From Owenia fusiformis (lineage: Eukaryota > Annelida > Polychaeta > Sabellida > Oweniidae), in NCBI GenBank assembly GCA_903813345.2, contig CAIIXF020000003.1, forward strand, positions 25,063,248 through 25,127,247: a stretch of DNA of 64,000 bases, written 5' to 3'. The notes below the pieces were generated by a model. That model was not told the origin of the DNA. It made no database searches and worked only from the letters and a program-made list of their open reading frames with translations. Positions 44,750-57,058 of the stretch are shown here, one piece after another. Positions within the stretch are counted from its first letter, which is position 1. Each line of letters starts with the position of its first letter. The position numbers and the translations under genes were made by a program.

Positions 44750-45648
44750 TGTATTGATTTTGGTCCCATTAACAGAATCTTAAAGGATTTATCTGAGATT
44801 TGGTAGGGATATTTAAGGACATGATGGCGTTTGATTGTGTAAAATTTTAGACGCGGACAGAGTTCACATGTTGTAAAGTATGCCCACCCGATAAATTCAT
44901 TAGTTGATTGGTCTTCTAATTGGTGTCCTAAAAATTGTTCTTATTTCAGGAAGCTGCCCATCAGATTGATTCAAAATGGCTGAGTCCCGTCTCTCAGCCC
45001 TTAACTAAGTATTCATAGAAATAGAAATACAAGTATTTGAAAGAGGACGCCACTTTGGTTGTACATTTTAAATGGAACGAAATCTTTAATATAGATGGCA
45101 TTTTCACTAAATAAAACACATTGACCAAGACTATGGATTTTTGCTTATTTGTCATTATTCGTCAATTTGTAAATGGAACATTTGTGTTCGTTACTTGTTT
45201 TTTCAATTTTGTTCAAATATTATTTCTCGTAGTTACCTGTATCATACTGAGATATATTTCAAAGTCACCATTAAATGTATATAAGAGACAATTAAACTAA
45301 ATGAGGGCTGTTGCTTTATCACGCCTATCCATCGACAACGTACAGCGACAAAATATATGGATGTACACTTTAGCTGCGCGTTGTCATGTTTGAAGCAAAA
45401 GTTGTGATTTAGGTTTTAAAAGATTTATCTTATGAATATGATGAAGTAGTTCATGTTTAATTCCATGTACATGCTCTTGGCAACACTTTTAACTTCCTAA
45501 TTTCGTTAACATAAATAAACATATTAATATCGTTTTGTATTTTACTTGCGATTTGGAAATTGATTTCATTGCATTGATTTTAATTACATAATCAAAATAA
45601 TATATACGTTGTTAGAAATTTATCCAATACCCGTACGTGTTACACTAC
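44750..45648. other. Non-coding, no feature seen
   Basis: AT-rich sequence between two transposable elements. Confidence 0.4.
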
Positions 45649-47669
45649 ACATCGTCGCATGAGAATAACTTTGTACTATCTCACATTTTTACGGAACTGA
45701 GAAATCAAGGTTTGAAAGCCGGTTTAGAGCTCTGTATCTTACTTAGTATTGCTATGTGAAACTTGATTTTTTGTATGTCACCTGGTCTCACCCTAGAGAT
45801 ATCTTATATGAAATATCATACCTTGAAACAATTTACAAGATCCTTTTTTAAAACTATGGAAATGGAGTTGATACAATTTCCCACCGGAATAACAGCTTAT
45901 TTCTAATTTCAAATTGTCATATCTGATATCAACTGTTTCAACCAATCAACTCTCTAAGAATTGGTCATGTGACTTGCAAAACTTGGAGTTATAACAATCT
46001 TATATTAAAACAAAGTATGCCAATATGCATGTTATTGTATCTAGAATGAAAAATAATGTTTTGCTTTGTAAAAAAGTCTTCAAAAACTAAAGAATATTAT
46101 TTAATAAAATAAAGAAAATTCAATTTATAAAACTTTAAAATCAATTTCTCAAATAAGTACAATTATTTCTTAATTTTGGAATCCCAGGACACCCTTCAAA
46201 AAGAATTTATTGCCTTTGAAACTAAGGCAGAAGTACAATGCATTGAAACCAATGATGCCAATACGGTCCCCCACATATTTCCCTCGGTATAAACCCTGTA
46301 GCCTAAACCTCCCAGCACATTACAATGTAGCCCCTAAGGGCCTGTCCGCTGGTCATTATCAGGTTATTTTTGATACAGACCAGTTGATTTTTTCACTGGG
46401 TATAGGAGAATAACATTGCAACCGGTCCGTAATTCCATTTTGACCAGCAGGTTTCAGATCCTTAGGGCCTAAGACATAACCAATTTTTATTACATGCACA
46501 TGGAAGAAATTTGAAAATAGAAAAATAAATTCTAATTCATTTTAGATTAATGAAAGTGATGAAACCTCGATTTAGGTAATCACATTTTGTTCATTGGGAT
46601 GCAGCTATCATTATCCATTCATTTTCTGTTGTTTGCTACTCTGTGGAGTACAATTGGGAATTGAAGCAATTGTAGAAGTGGAGACTAAGAGTGGCTCTTT
46701 GTAAAGAAATTGAACCAATTTGTTACTTTTCCAAAATAAAATGTAGATGATCTAAAAACAATGATCCCAAAAATGCAAAAGAAAGGACAAATCTGAAAAA
46801 CATACTAGTAATAAAATAATTAAAAAGATCCCAGATGTTCAGTGAAAAGCGCATTTAGTAAATCATAGATGAAGATAAAATAAAATAAGTGTTTTAAGGG
46901 ACTATACTCACATAAAGATAACTCCTTATTGATATAGTGTATGGTCAATAAAAGTTAAAGCTAGGTTAAATAGATTTAGCTTTTTTCCACAAACTATAAA
47001 ACATCATTTTGAAAGAGATTTCAATAGTATACAGACAGTGATTGCCTTTGAGCAATGTAGTGCAAAATATGACAGTTACTATTTGTTTTGATTACTATAT
47101 CTAGTATATAACCTATTATTATGTACTCTATTTGAAGAAACAAATAAGTAGTCTTTCATTTTCAACATTTAATGATGACAGCTTCGTATATGCATTTCTA
47201 TTGCATTTGGCCATTCAAACCCCTATAAGACCTGGTAGCAGGGAAGATAAAGGGTACTTTTGACTGCTCACATGATCTAATTAACTGGTCATTTGTACAG
47301 GCATGCAAACTGGCATGGTATTGTGTTACAAAACATTATTTCATTCTAGATACAAGAACATGCATATTGGCATACTTCGTTTTAATATAAGATTGTTATA
47401 ACTCCAAGTTTTGCAAGTCACATGACCAATTCTTAGACAGTTGATTGGTTGAAACAGTTGATATCAGATATGACAATTTGAAATTAGAAATAAGCTGTTT
47501 GTCTGGAGATGGTACAATTTCACACTGAATTCTAGCTTAATGAGAGGGAATTGAGATGGGGCATGTATCTGAGATGAAAGCCTGTGTTTCAAATAGTAAA
47601 ATTCCATGTCTATCTCAATTTTTTTGAAAATGGCAGTTAGAACAAAGTTATTCTCACGCGACGACATGT
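45649..47669. mobile_element. 2.0-kb long-TIR DNA element, non-autonomous
   Basis: The ends ACATCGTCGCATGAGAATAA and (complement of the right end) ACATGTCGTCGCGTGAGAAT open an inverted repeat that is interrupted and then very strong between 45900-46065 and 47330-47487 (TGGTCATGTGACTTGCAAAA, CATATTGGCATACTT and ATGCATGTT-type blocks). The interior has no convincing reading frame; the 67-codon frame at 46210-46413 lacks motifs. Confidence 0.75.
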
Positions 47670-47786
47670 AGCTATATCTGATACGCAGAAGCAATGATAT
47701 ATCATGAAATGCGTAAGCTTGTATCTTGCAATTAATTCTTACTAACATTCAGAAATGCCTTGCATATACAATATTCCATTTCAGAT

Positions 47787-47922
47787 AATAGAGAGTTTAA
47801 GCTTGCATAAAATCGAAACGCCAACCTGTACGTATGACCATTCGCCCATACAAATGCATCACTTAAATATTTTCCGTTCGCGTTTAGGTTGTGAAAACAT
47901 TGCAAGCTTAAATTCCCTAATG
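47787..47922. mobile_element. Family S MITE, second copy
   Basis: About 136 bases match the element at 5170-5309 (GAGAGTTTAAGCTTGCATAA, AAATCGAAACGCCAACCTGT, CGTTTAGGTTGTGAAAA). The terminal repeats are less perfect than in the first copy. Confidence 0.85.
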
Positions 47923-47929
47923 CTAGCAT

Positions 47930-48345
47930 ATATGCGTGTACAAGAAAATATATATAGTTATATACGTATGCAATTCAAATCATTTAAAGAAACGTTTATA
48001 CGTGTCTATATTAACACGTTGAGTTTAGGCATACACTATATTCGTATACAATTCACGAATCACGTCAAGCAAAGAAGCGTCTATACCTGTATACATGTAC
48101 AGAATAACACGTGAAGGGCAAGTATATAAGTATATATGCAGTACGTGTACAATTCAAATCATGTGAAGAAACGTTTATACGTGCATGTGAGTACTTCTAC
48201 AGAATAACACTTGCAGTGTACGCATATCACGCACGTATTCAATTGAAGTCATGTACAAAATCAAAAAAGTCTATACGAGTATACGTGTACGTAATTACAC
48301 ACGAAGTGTACGCATACTTCATACGTATGTTATTCTAGTCATGCA
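47930..48345. repeat. ~95-bp minisatellite downstream of the WW-motif gene
   Basis: Four or more diverged units repeat the order ACGTGTACAATTCAAATCAT, GAAGAAACGTTTATACGTG, ACAGAATAACAC, GTACGCATA. It ends 60 bases past the stop codon of the next gene, so it may overlap its 3'UTR. Confidence 0.75.
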
Positions 48346-48406
48346 ACTGCCACTGCATATTCATTAATCATCGCTTTTCAGAATACTTATCCGTAACTGC
48401 TATACG

Positions 48407-50119
48407 TTATCGTCGTTTACCGCTCTTTCTTCCTCCGGTTGCTGCACCCTTTGATCCCATATATGACTTTTCTTTGCGGGACAACCCACCAAATGGGCTC
48501 ATGCCTTTTGCCGATTTGCGTTCCCCGTACATTTGATACCCACTGACATTCGGTCTCTCGGTTCCTTGACCTGGGCGTTCTCCGAAACCATGGTTGTTAT
48601 AGTAATAGTCTCTCTCGTATCGATTCAGTTGGTACAGTTTTCCAGGCTTGTCTCTCATCCTATGAGAACGTCTCATCATCGCTGTTGATGAACCTGTCAA
48701 ACCAAATCCCACCTTGGAACTGGTAGAATGGCGTCTCCCCACGTGCTTTTCACTGCCGTTAGACGAACCACTCTCTCTGCTATCAGTACTCTTTGAGTCG
48801 TCATCGTCATCGTCCCACCAGTTGAAGACTGCCTTTCCTCCGTTTGCGACAGTTCGTTCTTTAGTTTCTTGGAGTTCCTTGAATAATTTGGACTCCGATT
48901 CATCTGATTCCATAGGGTCTTTCTTGGTAATTTCAGCTTTTTGTTTTTCCTTGGTTTTCGTATCAGTTACGCTATTATCCGAATCGGAGTTGGAATGTGG
49001 CATGCCGCTGTCTTCGCTCTCTCTCGCAGTGTCCTTGGGTGTCGCTCTTAGATTTTCTACCGTAACTGCAGTATCTTTCGGTTGAATCGGAACTTCTGGT
49101 TGGCGTTTATTTTTAGATTTCTTCAGTCGATTCCTAAACTTTAAGATCGAGAGACAGTTAATTGTAGGAGATGGTGACCTTGACCGTTGATCACGTACTG
49201 ATCGAATGACTGGGATATGTCTGTGGTTCAATGGAGGTGGGCTATTCTTTTTGGTCTTAGTTTCATTCGGAGCATTATCATTTGTTATAGCAACCTTCCC
49301 TAGACGAGTATTTAACTCATCGGCCGCCGCCGGTGACCTTGACCTTCGAGCTTTTGGAGTTGCCTCTCCTTCAGAGTCAGTGTTTTCCCACCATCTAAAC
49401 TCACCTTTGCCACCTTGGGCGATACTTTTATAGTCTCTCCAAGACGCACCGGGTGGCATAGGCGCCGTTGGTTTCAATGGTTTCTTGGCCTTGCTTTTAT
49501 TCATCGATTCTTTTTTGTGTTTTTTCTCCATGCCTGATTTCTTTGTATTGACTGGATCAGTATATAATGTATTTATTTTGTTTGTATCCACAATCGTTTG
49601 TTTCCCTTTGTCCTCACTGTGTCCTAGGCACGGTGATGTTCCAGTATCAACGAGAGTTTTACGTGGTTTCTCCTTTACAGCGTTTTCTTGGTCGTTTGTG
49701 TTACTAGGCGCATCGACAAATACATCGTCTGTATTACTTTGTCCTTCGATGCTTTGTGAGTTTAAACACGTCGGCTCAGAAGAGCTTTCCTCGGGGATTT
49801 TAGGCAGATTACCGCTTGAGCAAGACGCAGAGCTCTTACGTAATGGCGCTTGGTTTACAGGTGAATCAGAGGGTACATTTGGTTCAGACTCTGAGCCCGA
49901 CCCTGATAGTTCGTCCGCACTGGTGGTACTAGATACCGAGCCTCTATTCAGTTTATTATCGTCTCCAAACCCACTATCCTGGGAAATTGTTCTTTCGAAT
50001 TTCGTATCTCGCACCGCTTCTTCTCGGAGGCGTTCGAGATTCAGCGTTCCCGCCGTATGTGCCTTCTCCTTGCCAGTCCCGGAGTAATTGTTAGCGTCCA
50101 CCTCGTCTGACATCTCCAT
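48407..50119 (-). CDS. Unrecognised low-complexity protein with duplicated GGK-F-WW-acidic motif
   Basis: The 570-residue product is mostly Ser, Lys, Glu, Asp and Pro and should be largely disordered; no signal peptide, membrane segment or known domain is seen. Two short related motifs stand out: AQGGKGEFRWWENTDSE at 235-251 and ANGGKAVFNWWDDDDDDS at 425-442, each followed by acidic/Ser residues, preceded in the first case by GASWRDYKSI. RS-like pieces (RRSRSPAAADE, QRSRSPSPT), a KKHKKESMNKSKAKK basic cluster and a Gly/Arg/Tyr-rich C-terminus (RYERDYYYNNHGFGE, ending GGRKSGKRR) suggest a nuclear or RNA/cytoskeleton-associated role, which is a guess. The ATG at 50119 has an ideal CACCATGG context. 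A splice-acceptor-like TATGATTCCAG ends 20 bases upstream of the ATG, so an upstream non-coding exon is likely. The unbroken 1.7-kb frame and its amino-acid organisation support a real gene. Confidence 0.85.
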   Translation of the reverse strand: MEMSDEVDANNYSGTGKEKAHTAGTLNLERLREEAVRDTKFERTISQDSGFGDDNKLNRGSVSSTTSADELSGSGSESEPNVPSDSPVNQAPLRKSSASCSSGNLPKIPEESSSEPTCLNSQSIEGQSNTDDVFVDAPSNTNDQENAVKEKPRKTLVDTGTSPCLGHSEDKGKQTIVDTNKINTLYTDPVNTKKSGMEKKHKKESMNKSKAKKPLKPTAPMPPGASWRDYKSIAQGGKGEFRWWENTDSEGEATPKARRSRSPAAADELNTRLGKVAITNDNAPNETKTKKNSPPPLNHRHIPVIRSVRDQRSRSPSPTINCLSILKFRNRLKKSKNKRQPEVPIQPKDTAVTVENLRATPKDTARESEDSGMPHSNSDSDNSVTDTKTKEKQKAEITKKDPMESDESESKLFKELQETKERTVANGGKAVFNWWDDDDDDSKSTDSRESGSSNGSEKHVGRRHSTSSKVGFGLTGSSTAMMRRSHRMRDKPGKLYQLNRYERDYYYNNHGFGERPGQGTERPNVSGYQMYGERKSAKGMSPFGGLSRKEKSYMGSKGAATGGRKSGKRR

Positions 50120-50138
50120 GGTGAATTAACACGCCCCC

Positions 50139-50149
50139 CTGGAATCATA
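50139..50149 (-). promoter_or_regulatory. Candidate 5'UTR splice acceptor of the WW-motif gene
   Basis: TATGATTCCAG on the minus strand precedes the ATG by 20 bases; the same arrangement is seen at the cGAS-like gene. Confidence 0.4.
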
Positions 50150-50643
50150 ACCACAACAAATAATTTAATAATATAAAATAAGACAGTGCCAACAAAAATA
50201 TAGACATCCATGACCCTCAGTTTAAGAACCATGATGGGGTTAAAGTGTATTGAAATAGTTTCCTCAAAACACAAACTGTGAATAATATAAATCAGTCACA
50301 TGTCCTGACAACGAAAGGTATTTTTCAAGAAATCACACATGGCATGGGATGATTTATAATCATAATTATCAGATTTCGACTAATATATGATGGTTTTTAA
50401 TGTAAGGGATGAACAAAACTGGATTATATAAACAATTGTCAATCAATCCAAATAGCACATTCTCTCTTTCAAAACTTAAAAGGTGTTCGCTGAATCGTAT
50501 AATTATATGAACCGATTATATTATTATATGATTAGACCAATATACATAGTGTCGTGAGATAATTCAATCACGTATATGAGTAATCCTCTTTAATACATAA
50601 CAGATAGACCTATCATCTACTACATTTGGCATCGGATACTTTA

Positions 50644-50915
50644 TAATTAAAGGTGTACAATTTATATGTTTTTATTGTGAAACAACGTGACTTCACATTG
50701 ACATTGAGGATCCCTTTTATCTGCTTCTACTCAGGATAAATCATTCGTACTTTATGTAGATCCTAATTAAAGGTGTATATCCTGTTTATTTATTGTGGAA
50801 CAACTTGATGTCGAATTGATTTTGCCATATCAAAATATGGGATCCCTTTGTCTCCTAAAGGAGAAATCATTCGCACTATGTAGATTATAATTAAAGGTGT
50901 ACAATCTGGTTTTAC
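50644..50915. repeat. ~120-bp tandem repeat, 2.3 copies
   Basis: TAATTAAAGGTGTA occurs at 50644, 50764 and 50888, each followed by matching text (TATTGTGGAACAACTTGATG-like, AAATCATTCGCACT-like). Confidence 0.75.
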
Positions 50916-51344
50916 TAATTAAGATGCCATTTAATGAGGTTCAATCAACAAAACACCAACTTCGTCACTATTCTTTCGGGGGAGGGGTATGGGAGTTCCA
51001 AATTAGGTTTGTGTAACTTTCAATTAATTTGATTATAAGTAATCGCAAAATGACGAGAAATACTTTCATATGATTTTTACATGACGCACCAGCATAGCCC
51101 ATATGGTTACTAATTATGTTATATAACTCTTCGAACTATGTATATATCAGGCCGACATATTTTTGACATCCGTCGCATTATACATACAGTCGGTTTAGAC
51201 GTTAGTCCCCTTTCAAATTTTGGAGTAGAACCGCGGCGCAGGGAGGGCGCAGGTCAGAAAATCGGCAAAACCAAAACCACTCTTAGAATCACATCTACTT
51301 TTGTTACGCGGTAAACACGATACAAAAATATGTCATATTCCGCA

Positions 51345-51930
51345 ACGAATATAGCATATTCACTTGCGGTGTATGACAGATTCACCTGCGGTATATGGCC
51401 AACATACTAACCAATGAGAACGCGATACGGAAGTACGCAATTATCAATTACATCGATTGAACGAACAAGTAAAACGTTATAAATTATCATAATGATTACT
51501 GAATCAACAGTACTGTGTATCGAATATATTAACTTAGCAGAAGTATCAGTCACCAATCTCGCGTAATAAACTTTCTCAATCAAACCAGGATTCATGTATT
51601 AGTACTCGACGCACTGACTATATTGGTAATCCAGCGTAGTTTTACATTTAGAGTCGATTTTCGCAACCAATCAAATCAAGGCTTTCTGTATCACGTTTTC
51701 ACCTGCGGTATATGTCATATTCACCTGCGGTATATGGCATATTCCGCAAGTGAGTATGACATATTCTGCAGGTGAGTATCGGGTATTCACTGAAATCAAT
51801 GTATCGCATATTCACTGCGGAATATCGCATACTCACCTGCGGAATATGCCATATACCGCAGGTGAGTATGGCATATTCACCCGTATCACGAATACCGCGC
51901 AACCATGAATGTATGCCATATACCGCGTAA
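51345..51930. repeat. Dispersed array of CACCTGCGGTATATG-type inverted words
   Basis: Two clusters (51345-51400 and 51700-51930) are made of CACCTGCGG, TATATGxCATATTC and their complements, alternating in orientation at 20-30 base spacing. Between the clusters lie about 300 bases without the motif. A minus-strand open frame over the second cluster (51699-51902) simply translates the repeats. Confidence 0.75.
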
Positions 51931-52319
51931 CAACTTTCATAATCTAGGTGTTTGTCAGAAGAAACTACAAGGTTGGTCTAGCTACAAGACCTTGCATACA
52001 CACACACCGTACCTGTGTGAGAAGGTTTTGAGTCAATTGTGCAAGTAGAGGGGGGCCACAGAGGCTTGTAGCTGTACAGTAGACAACTACATATACAAGG
52101 TCATATACCTGACAGATGAGTAGTTATATGTTTAAATTGATTTGGTCCATTCTATTAATTATCTATAAGTAATTATAGTACTGGATGCTATGAATCTCAG
52201 TTCATGAGTGATTCATATGGAGATTGATTGTTTATGAACGCTGCCCCTTGTGAACAGAAATAAAACAGATGAAATTTTCTGCAGAATAAGGGAACTTGGG
52301 CAAGATTGATCCCAAAACA

Positions 52320-52460
52320 GCCAATCCTGCTTAATTTCTTACAAACAATTTGGCACCAGTTGTTCGGGAGGTTCGGGGCCCTACCTCCCTCCCCACCACC
52401 ACCATTCTGTGCACTTTTCGAGTGATTTGGGGCCAGAGTTGTCAAAAGTGAACTCCATCT
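52320..52460. repeat. Degenerate family G-like fragment
   Basis: GGTTCGGGGCCCTACCTCCC, CACTTTTCGAGTGATTTGGG and TTGTCAAAAGTGAACTCC echo the core of the elements at 56843 and 63683, but no clear ends remain. Confidence 0.5.
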
Positions 52461-55400
52461 CCATTGGATTTTTTTGGAAAAATACAAGTACAAAAATATA
52501 CTTACACTATACTTAACTACCTTAATTTCAATATTTTGAGTTCGCTTCATTAAAGAGAGGTTTGTCACATTACTACTATAACTTGGCTCAGTGTTACACT
52601 GAATGAAAATGGAGATAAGATATGAAAAGGTTCCAGGAATCTAAGTGACCCATCCGTTATATGCTAACTGGCCGACTTATTTATGGGCACAAATTTCAAT
52701 CATCCGAAGGGCAAGATACAGACGATAAGAAAAAAAATTAACGTCGGCTTATACTAGAGAGATTTTCAAGGGATTAAAAGAATACAAAATGTCAAATAAA
52801 AGTCAGCTCGACAGATATATATAGTAACCTCAGGCGTGTCAGGTGTGTATGTAATATAGATATGATGTGATAAAACAAATCATCGGAATATATTTGTTAT
52901 AACATATCAAATGTCAGCGTAACCCCGTGGTGTAAAATAATAACCTTTCCCATCCATCCATCAACTACCACATTTCCGCTTTTATCATTCATGCTGCTAC
53001 TTTGACACAAGCTTCAGGAAAGTGTGGCGATTTGCATGCTACTATTTCACTTATACTTGTAAATAGACCATGTGTTATCTCGTATTTTGTTAATTACTTT
53101 ATACCCAAATGTAAGCTGTGGTTTTTAGAATTCATATTATCGTACGTTTCACTTTTCCGAAACAACTATTTGGCCTGTGTCTTAATATCACATCACTCTC
53201 ACACATAGTTTTTTGCAAGACTCGCTGGACGCTCCATTTTAGTGCCATTCTCTTCAAAATCGAATAGTACTACAATCCTTGAATACATTTTCATTGTTGG
53301 ATCCTTCAACTCATTTCTGCACTTTATCATGTATCATCTACTTTCTCTGAACCATGTGATTCTACAGTACTCCTTCTTAATCAACGTTCACAAGGTTTCT
53401 CAAACTATACAGATCTTTTCAATCGGTCTACAAACGGATACCCTACAAACTATGTGATATCTGTATCGAGAGGTAAGAATTGAATCTTGTTTGTTAATAA
53501 AGACTTCGGTATCGTTGAACAATGTATTCAACAATATATAGGCATGCATTATTACCAAAACTATCAATTCTAAATCGTTTTTCACATAATTAATAATGAT
53601 TTGGAAATATTCTAACCGCCAGTTTTGATCGTCGTTAATTAATAAGAAATACACTTACTTAGGCGCCTACGTCTTTTGTTTTGAATATCACATTGGGCTT
53701 ACAAATCATAGAATAGAAAATAACTAAAACTAAAGTCCTGTTGACTTGGAGCAGGAACATTATATTGCATGAAAAAGGTCGTTAGCTAAAAGAAATCAAT
53801 TGTAACTCTTTCAATACAACAACTTTGAATCCATTCATGAACTAATTGGCGACGTGTGTTTAAGTGTTACTTACCATGTTTTAAGTAATACCATGAAGTG
53901 ATTGTAACTGCTTTGTCCTGATGTTCAGTTTTATGTGATTTCTCTGTTTGATCTTATTTAATCTAGTTATCGTTAGATTAGAATCTAATCTGTAATCCCC
54001 GTCGAGCTCAACTCCGTTTCTTTGGCTGTATAATCTGGATTTGTGTTTTATAAGATTCTTTCTTACTTAATGTTCAGTTTGTTTGTGAATGTTTCATGAA
54101 TCCTAACAACAGAAGTTCTGAGGATTGTATTGATTTTAACAGCGACTCTTTTATGATCTTTCTGAAATTCTCAACTCTATGTTTGCTTAATCTAAAGTTT
54201 GCAAACTTGTCTTTCAACTGAAGTTCAATGCTGGTGTGTCCTGACTGAATAGTTCAAATGACTCTAAATCGAACTCAATGTGTACCTAATCGATCTGTGA
54301 TATTTTAAGTCCTCGTAATTTTAAATATTTCGGTGTTTCTTACACATGTACTTTGACGTAACCGAGCATAATTTTGCTCAAATTTACCCCTGCTAGGAAA
54401 CGTTTGACATCTGTAGTTTTCGATCAAGTTTTAGGTCACAAGTACGCTTATTTACGACCACTTCGGGCTCACCCGGTAAGCATCTGAGAATAACCCCTCT
54501 AAACGGTTCCTAACAATACTAAGTGACTAATTCTACTTCTGAAGGAACACCTTTAGAATTGTCATCATAATAAAAGTCGTGAGTAATGAAATACATACCT
54601 GTCGATATTTGAATGATCACAAATTAGCTCGCCTAATTACCACAAGATGACAATTTCAACAAAGTGGTCGTAAAACTTTTGTTTTAGATCTTAATTGAAG
54701 TGTTTCTAAATTGAATGACAACGTACTCGAACTTACTTTAAATGATCGATGAATAAGATAAGAATTTAAACTTACCTAGAAATTCTGTATTTTGCTGATC
54801 TAACAAAATATTATGATTATTCTGATCTAATTCGGAATCTAAATTCGAAATGGCGATTAAAATAAATATTTTTCTTTTATATGGCTCCTACTTTGCTGCA
54901 TCCTCCTAGAGGCTCTCGATATTTATCAATAAATCGTTTTTATTAAGTACATATGTATTCAAGACTAAATATTCAAAACATAACCTTTAAACTTCCCCTT
55001 AGTAATTACATTTGAGACCTTTATGTTTGAGTTTAATAACGGGTGTGTAACTGAAATATATTCATTAGGAACGTGATCCCTTTATTAAGCTATTATATAA
55101 ATGACATCACTTACCGACTGTTTAACACCTGTACAGATCTATTGTAAAAACCCGGGTGTAAAAAACAACGTGAAATTTGTGTGGAACTTCATGTAAAGAA
55201 TGGAACAAACATTTATCTCCCCATTCATTGAGAATGAGGCATTTGTGATAAGTAAAAATGTGTTCATGACACTTGCATGTCTACAGGGTACATAACCACT
55301 TAGGCCATAAGAAGTAGATTCTTTTTGAGTAAATCAGGAAAAACAAACACATCCAAATAACAATTACAAAGGTCTGAAAGCTAATACCATCGCATTTCGT

Positions 55401-56842
55401 TCAATCAGAATCAGACGAAATGGCGGATAATTTGATGTGCGTCAAAATTGACAGTGTTTCTTATTTTTTACCCTTGAATATTAGCTATGCTAGGCAGAAT
55501 CAGATCTATAGGGGTGACAAAATTACAAGCAACTTTTATAATTGACCTACCAATCTATTCCTTACAATATCAAATACAATATCTCCCAATAGATTCACAA
55601 TATGTTATAAATTGGTGAAGTTATTAATGACGCAAAGTGCAAAAATGGGTGGAAAATGTTTAAATTCTCCCAAATAATAAGAATGGTAACCATTCTTATA
55701 GAAAAATAATACATTATTGTAAAAATCTTTAGTTATCCGTGAATAAAGTATGCAATTTTGTGATTTTTAGAAAATAGACATGACAAGGAATGATATGAGC
55801 CAAAAATATTCTAAAATTGAGACAATTTTTTGTTTAGCCTGCTTGCTATATCTGATTCTCTCTTTAAATATAATGGATAAAATGTATAGATATGTATTTG
55901 TAATCACTGCAAATGGGTATGTCATCCCTTTTACGCCAATTAAATGTATACATTTCCCAGCAAACAAGTCTGTGTTTTTTCGTGAGTTTCTGTTTGTTTT
56001 CCTTGTACCCTTGCATGATTTGGATTTTGCCAGGACGCAAAACAAAGAATCTACTTCTTATGGCCTTATTTTTATTCACGCATTTTAGCAATCAAGTAAA
56101 TACAAAAAATGATGAAGCTGTGAAATTCAATTTAACTTATTTAATTATAAAAAAGGTATTTGCATTAGAAAATAACTTTATTTCATAGAGGATTGAGTTT
56201 TAATAAAAAGCACAAATAAGCGTAAATTTTTCAATTAAACAGTATGATATTCCTTTGTCGAATAAGTCAACGATGTATTTAATGTGTATCCACTTATATA
56301 CGTTTTCCACTTATTGTAAAAACAACCAAAGGGATATCATTTTCTTCTACCGAATACGATTTTTTATTCAAAAAGTATATTTATTCCATTTAGTCACATT
56401 ACAAAAAATGTTGATTTGGATTTCTACCTCATACAGATTTTTAAATACATAACATACTTTTGTAGGTTATGAAGTAGAAAATGCCCAAACCGCATCAAAG
56501 TGTTTATATATTTGAACAATCACCGAAAAGATAAGTTAAGTATAGGAAGAAGATTATAAAAATATCTTATATTTTGATTTATACACGTATCCCAACCACA
56601 TATAAGCACAGATTTTAGAAATCCTGAGTGCTATTGTTTTTATTCTCCATATTTTGAGATATTTTCTCAGTTATTATTTAATTAACATTAAAGCATGCCT
56701 TCATTTTGCTGTTTATACCAAATCATATACGTCAGGACGGTGAGAATCAGGCCAAAAACATCATTAAATCAAGATCAATATTTTCACATATCTAAAAATG
56801 ATTTTTTAAATGTTAATATGAAAATCATAACTTTGGGGGACC
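52461..56842. other. Long non-coding interval, nothing supported
   Basis: Overlapping short frames at 55767-56188 on both strands are AT-driven. No homology, RNA or repeat structure recognised. Confidence 0.4.
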
Positions 56843-57058
56843 CAGGCCCGTAGCCAGGGGGGGTTCGCAGGGTTCGGGCGAACCCCCCCCCCCTGGCCAA
56901 AAATTCTTTCAAAATCATGCAGTTTTTCACCATTTTGAGCACTTCTCTTGTGATTTTAGCCATATTTGGGCCAAAATTGTCAAATGTGAACCCCCCCCCT
57001 GGAAATTTTTGAAAACTGAACCCCCCCCCCCACTTGGCAAATCCTGGCTACGGGCCTG
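56843..57058. mobile_element. Family G MITE, best preserved copy (CAGGCCCGTAGCCAGG ends)
   Basis: The 216-base element begins CAGGCCCGTAGCCAGGGGGG and ends with the exact complement CCTGGCTACGGGCCTG. The interior has GAACCCCCCC runs and the AAAATCATGCAGTTTTTCAC core. Copies are at 63683-63885, 23737-23906 and, more weakly, at 52320-52460; the array at 26715 uses a related end. Confidence 0.9.

Noticed and set aside
49485-50087. 200-codon open frame on the plus strand
   Set aside because: It is antisense to the 570-residue minus-strand gene and is an expected by-product of that gene's codon composition; it has no motif.
55767-56188. Overlapping open frames on both strands
   Set aside because: AT-driven composition and mutual overlap; no evidence of coding.
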